Counted from the first letter of the stretch, positions 1-5,836 are shown. The stretch: 6,443 nt of DNA from an uncultured bacterium (GCA_949286445.1 CASECL010000094.1:1-6443), one strand, 5' to 3'. Notes: generated by a model not told the origin, from the letters alone. Program-made: numbers and translations.

Positions 1-291
1 AACTCAGTTATTGCCACTTTCTGTTACCAGGCCGCGCACGGAGAAAAACTCAGGATTGACAACCCGGATACTCTGCTTGCCCTGGTTCATATTGATAACT
101 TATGCCGCAAAATTATCGGCGTTTGCCAGAATAAACCGGAAGGCAGAATAACTATTGAAGCAGAATTTCATCCCTCCCTGGGCGAAACCGCCGCATTGCT
201 GACAACTTTCGCCGCCGGAAAACTGCCGGACGGAAACAACCGGTTTGCCCGGCTGCTTTTTGAGTGTTATCAATTCTGTTGTGAAAATTGA
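1..291 (+). CDS. CapF/WbjC-like SDR nucleotide-sugar reductase, C-terminal part, no cupin domain (partial, 5' end outside window)
   Basis: Frame 1 is open from the first base to a TGA at 289-291, giving 96 residues without a start in the window. The first residues, NSVIATFCY, followed by a hydrophilic stretch and 'LALVHIDNL', match the C-terminal half of the extended SDR domain of CapF (S. aureus) and WbjC (P. aeruginosa), where 'NSVIATFCY...L.YVDD' is characteristic. A later 'SLGETAALLTTF' corresponds to the family's 'TLGE..DLL..F'. CapF reduces a 4-keto intermediate on the route to UDP-L-FucNAc in the cytoplasm. Full-length CapF continues into a cupin epimerase domain of roughly 120 residues. 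Here the protein ends just after 'FARLLFECYQF', at the domain boundary, and no cupin is encoded downstream. Its substrate is therefore uncertain. It converges on the glycosyltransferase gene with 8 bp between stop codons. Family assignment is from memory of the motif; the missing N-terminal NAD(P)-binding half cannot be checked. Confidence 0.75.
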   Translation, partial: NSVIATFCYQAAHGEKLRIDNPDTLLALVHIDNLCRKIIGVCQNKPEGRITIEAEFHPSLGETAALLTTFAAGKLPDGNNRFARLLFECYQFCCEN

Positions 292-293
292 TA
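268..293. repeat. Perfect 8-bp inverted repeat at the convergent gene ends
   Basis: TATCAATT (268-275) and AATTGATA (286-293) are perfect complements separated by a 10-base loop. The right arm covers the TGA stop (289-291) of the reductase gene. Neither side is followed by a T tract in the reading direction, so it is not a standard intrinsic terminator. It may be a 3'-end hairpin on both converging transcripts or a chance AT-rich repeat. Confidence 0.4.
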
Positions 294-299
294 CCCGGT

Positions 300-2081
300 T
301 TAACGCATTACTTTCAACACCGGATTGCCGTCGGAAAATACCAACTGCAGTTTTCCCGCCCTCAGAAGTTCCCGGATTTCCAGCCCCAGTTTCTCATATT
401 CGCCATACAGCGAGGGCAGAAAATCCGGATTACGGGCAGATTCTCCGATAAGCAGATAATCAGCTTGACTGTTTTCCAGAATTTTCCAGAGTTCATCCGC
501 GTCCGGGGGAACCGGAGTGAAATACCGGGCCTGAAAAGAGGGGTCTGCAATGTGAAAACGGCGGGGAACATACAATCCACGGCGTTCAAATACCAGCCAG
601 ACTTCGGCATCAGACGGAGTATGTTTTTCCAGAAATTCCAGCGCATCAAAAAATTCTTTATCCCGGGAGCCGTTTACTATCATCTTGACCGGCTCGGAAG
701 AGTACCGGAAATATTGTACAAAACCATAATAAAAGTGACTGAAGCTGTTCAGCGATATTGATAATACCGTAAGCCCCCCGGCGGCCCACAGCGCAATTCT
801 GGCGCGGCGGATATCTTCCGGCAGGTATTTACCCGCCAGCAGCACAATCGCCAGCCACAGCGGCTGAAAAAAGCGGCTCTGAGGCGAAGTGGCACTCCAG
901 AAAAGATAACATATTCCCAGTGCCGTAAAAATCTTCCAATCCCTTTTAGCTCCGTAAAGTACCGCAATCAAAGTCAATGCTATCAACTGCCACCCGAAAG
1001 TGTAGCCATCAAAGAGATCCTGATCAAAAGCCATTAAAACAATGTTGAAAATTATTCCCCATATCCCCTGCACAGCAAACTTTTCCTGCCCCATGGCCAG
1101 ATGAACATTTTCCACTATTTTATCCGCCACACTGCCGCCAAAAAGCACCGTGCCGAAAGGATAAAATGGATTTCCGGTATAAATCCAGCTCCGGAGATAG
1201 AAAATCCCCCCCGCCGCCAGTCCGGACAACGGCAGTAACAGCGAACGGAGATTTTTCCTGCCGTTCCATGCCGCCAGTGCAATAAAACATCCCAGCAGTC
1301 CGGCACTGACCTTTACCGCCACAGTTCCGGCGGCAAAACACAGCATAGCCATCCGGTCAGCCGCAGTTTTTTCCTCCTGCCAGTAAATTTTCAACGCACC
1401 GGAAACAAACAGCAGAATAAATATTTCAGCGTAAATTTCACGCGAAACATCAATCGTCCCCGGCGGCAGAAACCAGGCCAGTGCTAAAATCAGTGCCGCC
1501 CATCTCCCGTGCCGGAAGCTCTCCAGTAATTTGAAAACCTGATAGAACAAAATCAGATAGAGTACCCAGCTGAGCAGCTTAACCCCGGTCAGTCCGCCGA
1601 TACGGAATAATGGCAGTTCCAGAAAATGGGGCAGAAGCGGAAATGCAGAATAGGGATTATCCGGAAGCACCACCGCTCCTCCATTATCGCAAAATATCCT
1701 CAACAGTGCCGCCTGATAGGTTTGCTCATCCCAGGAATACGGCGGTATCAGCGCAGATCCGAGCCCGAATAAACCAAATACCACCAATCCGGTAAGCAGC
1801 GGGCGGTCAAACCCAATCTTCCGGAAACTCCACCATCCCGGCAGAGCCGCAATCACCATTAAACTCCACATCAGCCATTCCGGTGCCCGGCATATTAGAG
1901 GATTGAAAATAAAAATCAACAGTCCGGCAGGAAAAAGTGATGCCGCCCAGAAGACAAATTCCGGCTGTTTTCTCCGCCATATCAACAACGATAAACTCTG
2001 TATCATCCCCAGCCATACCGCCACTGACAGCAACGCCGTTCCCGGGGAAACAATCATATTATTCAAAAAGCCGGTCATCAT
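300..2081 (-). CDS. GT-C fold membrane glycosyltransferase (GT39/ArnT-like)
   Basis: This 593-residue integral membrane protein probably transfers a sugar from a polyprenyl-phosphate donor on the periplasmic side of the inner membrane. About 12-14 hydrophobic segments span residues 12-445. The first large external loop carries WDEQTY (117-122), matching the acidic D-E-x-x-Y motif that supplies the catalytic or metal-binding Asp in GT-C enzymes. A second signature, 'RSWIYTGNPFYPF' (297-309), and 'RFFQP' (403-407) are typical of GT39/GT83-like families. Residues 465-593 form a hydrophilic C-terminal domain containing 'ELWKILENSQADYLLI', as in many members. The chosen ATG (2079-2081) is preceded by GGGA with 8-nt spacing; an adjacent ATG at 2076-2078 is equivalent, and one at 2055-2057 has no Shine-Dalgarno. 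The start lies inside the preceding Wzy-like gene (23-bp overlap), implying one mRNA and translational coupling. Family confidence is high; the sugar and acceptor are unknown. Confidence 0.8.
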   Translation of the reverse strand: MMTGFLNNMIVSPGTALLSVAVWLGMIQSLSLLIWRRKQPEFVFWAASLFPAGLLIFIFNPLICRAPEWLMWSLMVIAALPGWWSFRKIGFDRPLLTGLVVFGLFGLGSALIPPYSWDEQTYQAALLRIFCDNGGAVVLPDNPYSAFPLLPHFLELPLFRIGGLTGVKLLSWVLYLILFYQVFKLLESFRHGRWAALILALAWFLPPGTIDVSREIYAEIFILLFVSGALKIYWQEEKTAADRMAMLCFAAGTVAVKVSAGLLGCFIALAAWNGRKNLRSLLLPLSGLAAGGIFYLRSWIYTGNPFYPFGTVLFGGSVADKIVENVHLAMGQEKFAVQGIWGIIFNIVLMAFDQDLFDGYTFGWQLIALTLIAVLYGAKRDWKIFTALGICYLFWSATSPQSRFFQPLWLAIVLLAGKYLPEDIRRARIALWAAGGLTVLSISLNSFSHFYYGFVQYFRYSSEPVKMIVNGSRDKEFFDALEFLEKHTPSDAEVWLVFERRGLYVPRRFHIADPSFQARYFTPVPPDADELWKILENSQADYLLIGESARNPDFLPSLYGEYEKLGLEIRELLRAGKLQLVFSDGNPVLKVMR

Positions 2082-3861
2082 TACTTATATCCCAATTTGG
2101 ATGTTTCAGCAGCAAAGGCAGTTTATCCGGCGCAATGCCGCGCTTTTTCATCACTTGCAGCCGTTCCGCCCGGACAGCGGCGGCACCGTCTTTATCTCCC
2201 GACGAAAAACGGGATAATTCCTGATAATATAACACATTTATACTTAAGGGATAAAGACGTCTTTCCGCCTGAAAATATTTTTCTGCCGCCTCAAAATCCC
2301 CCTGTGCCGCGGCAGACCGCCCACGAAGCAGATTTAAATGCAAGTAATTAGCATATCCGCGTTTTTCAAGCAAAGCAAAGTATTTGTCTGCCGCCGCCGG
2401 ATTTTTAAAGTCAAAGAGTTCACACTGTCCTGCCAGATAGGCAGTTAGAGGCGAAAATTTCATTGCCAGCGATTTATCCAACAGGTCTTTTTTTTCCTTC
2501 AAACTTAACGTGCCGCTTCCAATCCGGGCGGAACGCAGACACATCCCGGAGTAAAAATTGCTGATTGCGCCATACAAAATCAGAAAAAGTAAAATTCCAC
2601 CCCCGCACCACAGCCAGCATTTCCGTCTTTTTGTCCATCCCGGCGGTGAACACACAGCGGGGAAATTACCGGCTTCAGCCGCAGGAAACAGCGTTCCAAC
2701 CGCCAAATAAAATATTGCGTTCAACGGCCATGCCGCCAGTCCGGCATCACCCATGCCATACGCCAGCAGCATTAACGCCGCCGGCAGTAAAGGACTCGCT
2801 TTTTCCCGGTAGTTCAGCCAGGCAAGATAGATTACCAACATAATCCCGATGAAAAATAACAGTCCGAATATACCGGAAGCATCAAAGAAATATAATATCT
2901 CATTATGCGGATGCGGATGATAATCTGCGGCAAAACGGCTGAGAAAATATTCTCCGGTAAAATACGGAGCCGCCGCCTCAGAAACATGGCGTGTTCCCGC
3001 TCCGGTAAACCAGTTGTCAAAACCACCTTTTATTCCGGCGGAAAAGAGATATTTCCGCAATTCTCCGGATGATCTCCAGATCCAGTAAGTCAGCATACCG
3101 CCGACAGCCGGAAGCAGGATAAACGGCAGTAAAACCTTTAATTTCCAGTTTCTCAAATAACTTAAAATTATCATTGCTCCGGCGGCAGATGCCGCCAGCA
3201 ATGCCCCCCGGGAGGAATATCCGCCCCGCCCCAGATAAAACCACAAAAAAATTCCCAGCAGGAAAAATCCCACCTGCAATTTGCCTTTTTTGGGCACAGT
3301 AAAGCACTCCGGCGCGGCAAAACATCCGGCAAAAAGCAGAGCCATGCTCCAGTTCCAATTGCCGCACAGTCCATACGGCGGACGGCAGGAGACATATTCC
3401 CATACCATAATACCCATATTCACCACCGCCAGCGCAACCGTAAACCAGGGCAATGCCTTTTCCACTTCCCGATGGTAAAACCAGCCGAAAAAAATCATCC
3501 CGCAATAAAAAGCAAAATCCAGATTGCCGAAATCCGCTAATGCCGCCGGCAGCAGCAGCAACGGGATAATTGCCGCCCATCTACGGTAAACTGTTTCCGT
3601 TTTTTCTGCCGGTGCGGGCATTTTCTCTCCGGAAACATCATTCACACTGCCAGCTGTGCCGCTGAGCTTAAAAATCCGCGGCAGCGTCAGCAGCAATGAC
3701 AACATTCCCAGTTCCGGAAGCCCGAACAGCTCCACGGAAGAATACATTGCCATCCGCCCCGGCCAGAACAGGGGATAAGTCAAGGCAACAGCCAGAAAAA
3801 GTATCAGAACAGGCAGCATTTTTCTATTGACAGGTAATTTATTCCAGTTGAATCTCTGCAT
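2059..3861 (-). CDS. O-antigen ligase/polymerase family protein (Wzy_C type) with C-terminal TPR-like region
   Basis: This 600-residue protein has about 12 membrane segments (roughly residues 15-437) and a hydrophilic C-terminal third. Two landmarks place it in the Wzy/WaaL/PglL superfamily: 'SSRGALLA' (216-223), the usual 'SRGA' motif in a membrane segment, and 'HPHNEILYFFDASGIFGLL' (317-335) after a periplasmic loop, matching the conserved 'H.HN..L....E.G..G' motif whose His is important in ligases. Such enzymes join lipid-linked glycans to each other, to lipid A core, or to protein Ser/Thr. Residues about 455-565 are helical, with TPR-like character at 'AAADKYFALLEKRGY' (489-503) and 'GDFEAAEKYFQAERRLYP' (521-538); C-terminal TPRs are common in this superfamily. 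Residues 66-95 are a hydrophilic, Pro/Glu-rich loop. The ATG at 3859-3861 follows GGGA at 6-nt spacing. The gene heads a two-gene operon with the GT-C enzyme. Polymerase, lipid A ligase and protein O-oligosaccharyltransferase cannot be told apart from sequence alone. Confidence 0.8.
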   Translation of the reverse strand: MQRFNWNKLPVNRKMLPVLILFLAVALTYPLFWPGRMAMYSSVELFGLPELGMLSLLLTLPRIFKLSGTAGSVNDVSGEKMPAPAEKTETVYRRWAAIIPLLLLPAALADFGNLDFAFYCGMIFFGWFYHREVEKALPWFTVALAVVNMGIMVWEYVSCRPPYGLCGNWNWSMALLFAGCFAAPECFTVPKKGKLQVGFFLLGIFLWFYLGRGGYSSRGALLAASAAGAMIILSYLRNWKLKVLLPFILLPAVGGMLTYWIWRSSGELRKYLFSAGIKGGFDNWFTGAGTRHVSEAAAPYFTGEYFLSRFAADYHPHPHNEILYFFDASGIFGLLFFIGIMLVIYLAWLNYREKASPLLPAALMLLAYGMGDAGLAAWPLNAIFYLAVGTLFPAAEAGNFPAVCSPPGWTKRRKCWLWCGGGILLFLILYGAISNFYSGMCLRSARIGSGTLSLKEKKDLLDKSLAMKFSPLTAYLAGQCELFDFKNPAAADKYFALLEKRGYANYLHLNLLRGRSAAAQGDFEAAEKYFQAERRLYPLSINVLYYQELSRFSSGDKDGAAAVRAERLQVMKKRGIAPDKLPLLLKHPNWDISNDDRLFE

Positions 3862-3926
3862 CAGTTTTCCCGGAAAATATTGATATCCAGGATTAAGCGA
3901 ATTACTTATTTACAACTATCCGCCGT

Positions 3927-3944
3927 GATTACCCCCGGGTAACC
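3927..3944. repeat. Imperfect inverted repeat near the predicted +1 of the Wzy-like operon
   Basis: GATTACC and GGTAACC flank a CCCG core. Six of seven arm positions pair, with one A/C mismatch. The repeat falls where transcription from the candidate promoter at 3952-3979 would begin, so it could be a repressor operator or a 5'-end hairpin. The stretch 3862-4118 holds no gene on either strand; its other contents are listed separately. Confidence 0.35.
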
Positions 3945-3951
3945 GGATTTT

Positions 3952-3979
3952 ATTTTACATCAAAATTGCGTTATTTCAG
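3952..3979 (-). promoter_or_regulatory. Candidate sigma-70 promoter for the Wzy-like/GT-C operon
   Basis: On the minus strand CTGAAA (3974-3979, 4 of 6 matches to TTGACA) is followed after 16 bp by TAAAAT (3952-3957, 5 of 6). Transcription would start near 3945, leaving a leader of about 85 nt. The operon needs its own promoter because a terminator lies between it and the upstream pseudopilin gene. The match is moderate, and other AT-rich hexamers in this stretch could serve. Confidence 0.35.
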
Positions 3980-3995
3980 ATCCGGCAGAAATTTT

Positions 3996-4021
3996 TTCCG
4001 TCTGGCAATTGTCAGCCGGAA
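3996..4021. repeat. 26-bp imperfect palindrome upstream of the Wzy-like operon
   Basis: Arms TTCCGTCTGGCAA and TTGTCAGCCGGAA pair at 11 of 13 positions plus one G-T, with no spacer (centre between 4008 and 4009). No T tract follows on either strand, so terminator function is unlikely. The centre is about 63 bp upstream of the predicted start of transcription, a position typical of a dimeric activator site. Function is inferred from symmetry and position only. Confidence 0.45.
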
Positions 4022-4049
4022 CTATCTATCTTCATTGTACCTGATTAAC

Positions 4050-4081
4050 AAAAAAAGAGAGGCGACTCTCACCGCCTCTCT
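4050..4081 (-). terminator. Intrinsic terminator of the pseudopilin gene
   Basis: A perfect 9-bp stem, AGAGAGGCG at 4056-4064 against CGCCTCTCT at 4073-4081, encloses an 8-base loop. On the minus strand it is followed directly by seven T residues (A run at 4050-4056). It begins about 37 nt past the pseudopilin stop codon. This is a textbook rho-independent terminator for that strand and makes the pseudopilin a largely monocistronic unit. Confidence 0.9.
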
Positions 4082-4118
4082 CTGAAATATCATTCACGAT
4101 ATATACGGTATTACCCGA

Positions 4119-4805
4119 TTATTTCGTACCGGCACTGGTCACCTGAGCACTGGTGCTGGAGGATTCTTTAACACCCCAGTAGACGCTGCCGCCACGATTC
4201 TTGTAGGCGAACCACTTGCTGGTGGTGCCATTGTCGCCGCTGCCGCTGAAGCCCTGGACATGGCCGCCGATGAAGAGGATGTTACCGAAATCGCTGTGGT
4301 TGGCTTTGCCGCCGTTACGATAGGTATCTTCTTTCTGCCAGGCATCGCCGGTGTCGCCGGTGCCGGCCGGGAAGTCAGCCGCAATACCGGAGTCGGAACG
4401 TCCGGTGGAATCGCTGTCGCCATCGAGCATACCGCCAACATACATATAGTCGGTGTTGGCACCGGCGTTATTGGCATTGTCACCCTTGTACTTCAGTTCA
4501 GCAGAACCTTCGCCACGGGTGGTGGTGGTTGACGGGCAACGATAAACATCGTAGCTGGTCAGGTAGCTGTTGCGGCGGAGGGCTTCCAGTCCGGCGTTAC
4601 CCGGCATATTCGGGAAACGTTCGGAATAGTCCATGGAATAGGTTTTGAGTGAGGTACCAATCTGTTTGAGGTTGTTCAAGCAGCTGGCGCGGCGGGCACG
4701 TTCACGAGCCATGTTCAAAGCCGGCAGCAACATTGATGCCAAGATACCGATGATCGCGATTACAACCAGCAATTCGATCAGGGTAAATTCACGAAACTTC
4801 TTCAT
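4119..4805 (-). CDS. Secreted pseudopilin with prepilin-type N-terminal methylation domain and degenerate H-X9-DG motif
   Basis: The 228-residue product starts MKKFRE then FTLIELLVV, the class III (type IV pilin/type II pseudopilin) signal followed by a hydrophobic helix to about residue 30. E11 is the conserved Glu+5 of mature pilins. After the helix come 'AR.RARRASCLNNLKQIG' (33-50) and 'YRCPS' (88-92), whose two cysteines (42 and 90) recur in the DUF1559-like pseudopilins abundant in Lentisphaerota and Planctomycetota. Near the C-terminus, H170 with 'NILFIGGHV' (175-183) matches the prepilin-associated H-X9-DG motif except that Asp is replaced by Gly180. The last 14 residues are Ser/Thr-rich. 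The predicted site is the inner membrane or a periplasmic/extracellular pseudopilus; the exact role is unknown. The ATG at 4803-4805 has a strong Shine-Dalgarno. All 13 arginines use CGT (9) or CGC (4), unlike the neighbouring genes, suggesting high expression. It has its own promoter and terminator. Confidence 0.9.
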   Translation of the reverse strand: MKKFREFTLIELLVVIAIIGILASMLLPALNMARERARRASCLNNLKQIGTSLKTYSMDYSERFPNMPGNAGLEALRRNSYLTSYDVYRCPSTTTTRGEGSAELKYKGDNANNAGANTDYMYVGGMLDGDSDSTGRSDSGIAADFPAGTGDTGDAWQKEDTYRNGGKANHSDFGNILFIGGHVQGFSGSGDNGTTSKWFAYKNRGGSVYWGVKESSSTSAQVTSAGTK

Positions 4806-4812
4806 TCTTCTT

Positions 4813-4817
4813 CTCCT
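4813..4817 (-). promoter_or_regulatory. Strong Shine-Dalgarno of the pseudopilin gene
   Basis: AGGAG lies 7 nt before the ATG, inside the purine run AGGAGAAGAAGA. This fixes the start codon and is the best ribosome binding site in the window; the other genes have weak sites or none. Confidence 0.85.
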
Positions 4818-4841
4818 GCAAAATTGTTTTTTTGGTTTAAG

Positions 4842-4858
4842 GTTTCAACTTATGAAAC
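4842..4858 (-). other. Small hairpin in the pseudopilin 5' leader
   Basis: GTTTCA and TGAAAC pair over a 5-base loop close to the expected 5' end of the leader (start of transcription about 4868-4878). A 5'-proximal hairpin could protect an abundant mRNA from decay. With only 6 bp and few G-C pairs it may be incidental. Confidence 0.3.
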
Positions 4859-4884
4859 TTTTTATGCATGTGCAATTATACTAT

Positions 4885-4912
4885 ATTTTAGCAAAAAAAA
4901 TCAAAATGTCAA
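4885..4912 (-). promoter_or_regulatory. Extended -10 sigma-70 promoter of the pseudopilin gene
   Basis: On the minus strand a perfect TTGACA (4907-4912) is followed after 16 bp by TAAAAT (4885-4890), and TGC immediately before the -10 gives an extended -10. A second reading, TTGATT (4899-4904), 18 bp, perfect TATAAT (4875-4880), overlaps it. Either gives a leader of roughly 60-75 nt ending at the strong ribosome binding site. The upstream DNA is rich in A/T tracts, consistent with an UP element. Confidence 0.75.
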
Positions 4913-4933
4913 GTCAAAATCCGATTTTTAAGC

Positions 4934-4960
4934 AAAAAAAGTCGAAAATATTATGTTTTC
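4934..4960 (-). terminator. Weak candidate terminator of the mutarotase gene
   Basis: Nine bases after the mutarotase TGA, the minus strand has GAAAA and TTTTC arms (4944-4960) around a 7-base loop, then GAC and seven T residues (4934-4940). The stem is short and AT-rich, so termination may be inefficient. The same T run may instead serve as upstream A-tract DNA for the pseudopilin promoter. Confidence 0.3.
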
Positions 4961-4968
4961 CGTTGTTT

Positions 4969-5793
4969 TCAAAGATCGGCAACCGATATTTTCACCCGGA
5001 TTAAGTGTTCACCATCAGGCTCTACACAAACTTTATCTTCTTTTACATTTCCGCTTTCCACACAGAGCATTGAATGATACTCATTATCTCCGAAATCTGA
5101 CATGCGGCGGGATTTGGCTACCCACGGATTCCATACCACGGTGGAGGCACTGTTTTCCTTTTCCACCACAATCCGGCGCTTTCTTCCCTCATCACAGATA
5201 ACGCAGGTATCGCCGCTCCGGTAAATCCGGTCCACCTCGCGGTCAATGCGCAAAACACTGTTGTCCGAAGCATTGCTTCCGGTCAATTTATCGGTATAAC
5301 TCCGTCCTTCCAGACCGGAAACGTAAACACGGCTGATATCGGATATATCAAAGTAACTGTGCAATGCCTCTTCAAAATAATGTTTTTCCGCAGAAATATT
5401 GGTTATTTTCAGTTCCAGTTCCAGTGTTTTTCCCACTATCGCCCGGTATTCTGCTTTCCACCAGGACGACTGCCAGGTGAAAATCAGCTCATCGGTTCCG
5501 TCCGGACGGCGTTCCGCACTTTCCAGTGTCCAGACTGAAGTGCGGGCGTAACCGTGAGCCGGCAGTGAGGGATCGCTCTCATTCGCGCCAAACCAGGGAA
5601 AACAAACCGGCACACCGCCGCGCAATGCTTTGCCGGGGGTAAAACAGCTCTCCCTGCTCATCCACAGCACCGGAGCTTCTCCCGCGGGAGTGTACTCCAT
5701 AATGTGGGCTCCCTGCAGAGAAAAAACCGCCCGGGCAAACTGATTTTCCACTTCAACAAAGCACATCTGTTCTTTATTCTGCCATACTTTCAT
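4969..5793 (-). CDS. D-hexose-6-phosphate mutarotase (YeaD/YMR099c family, aldose 1-epimerase fold)
   Basis: The 274-residue cytoplasmic enzyme probably interconverts the alpha and beta anomers of hexose 6-phosphates such as glucose 6-phosphate. Family motifs run in order over the full length: 'LRGGVPVCFPWFG' (57-69), 'PAHGYAR' (78-84), 'ALHSYF' (143-148), 'VSGLEGRSYTDKL' (158-170), 'VVWNPWVAK' (219-227), 'DFGDNEYHSMLCVESGN' (233-249). By comparison with the yeast and E. coli members, H145 and E246 are the likely catalytic pair, and R58 and R84 likely bind the phosphate. Length is normal for the family and no key motif is broken. The ATG at 5791-5793 has a GGAG 10 nt upstream, a rather wide spacing. 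The gene is divergent from murJ and followed by the pseudopilin gene on the same strand. A metabolic link to the polysaccharide genes is possible but not shown. Confidence 0.92.
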   Translation of the reverse strand: MKVWQNKEQMCFVEVENQFARAVFSLQGAHIMEYTPAGEAPVLWMSRESCFTPGKALRGGVPVCFPWFGANESDPSLPAHGYARTSVWTLESAERRPDGTDELIFTWQSSWWKAEYRAIVGKTLELELKITNISAEKHYFEEALHSYFDISDISRVYVSGLEGRSYTDKLTGSNASDNSVLRIDREVDRIYRSGDTCVICDEGRKRRIVVEKENSASTVVWNPWVAKSRRMSDFGDNEYHSMLCVESGNVKEDKVCVEPDGEHLIRVKISVADL

Positions 5794-5836
5794 AGCCTTG
5801 ATGCTCCATATTCTTCATCTATTTGCATATACTTTA

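Noticed and set aside
245..761. Plus-strand open frames downstream of the reductase, checked for a displaced cupin domain
   Set aside because: The translations are Pro/Arg/Phe-rich with no cupin-like His or Gly pattern, have no ribosome binding site, and lie antisense to the well-supported GT-C gene.
3017..3580. 187-residue minus-strand open frame inside the Wzy-like gene
   Set aside because: It is Gly/Cys/Phe-rich, has no family motif, and overlaps completely a gene with clear Wzy_C motifs; long alternative frames are expected at this codon composition.
4139..4483. 114-residue Pro/Ala/Thr-rich minus-strand frame within the pseudopilin gene
   Set aside because: A low-complexity frame-shifted reading of the pseudopilin codons, without a start signal.
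4260..4532. Gly/Val-rich 90-residue plus-strand frame that looks like a membrane peptide or toxin
   Set aside because: It is the antisense shadow of the Gly/Thr/Asp-rich pseudopilin, with no Shine-Dalgarno or promoter.
4842..4866. Possible plus-strand terminator (hairpin followed by TTTTT)
   Set aside because: The stem is only 6 AT-rich base pairs and no plus-strand transcript is expected there; a leader hairpin on the minus strand fits better.
4645..5004. Plus-strand frame running from the pseudopilin 5' end through the promoter into the mutarotase 3' end
   Set aside because: It crosses two gene ends and an AT-rich promoter, with Lys/Phe-rich low-complexity sequence and no ribosome binding site.
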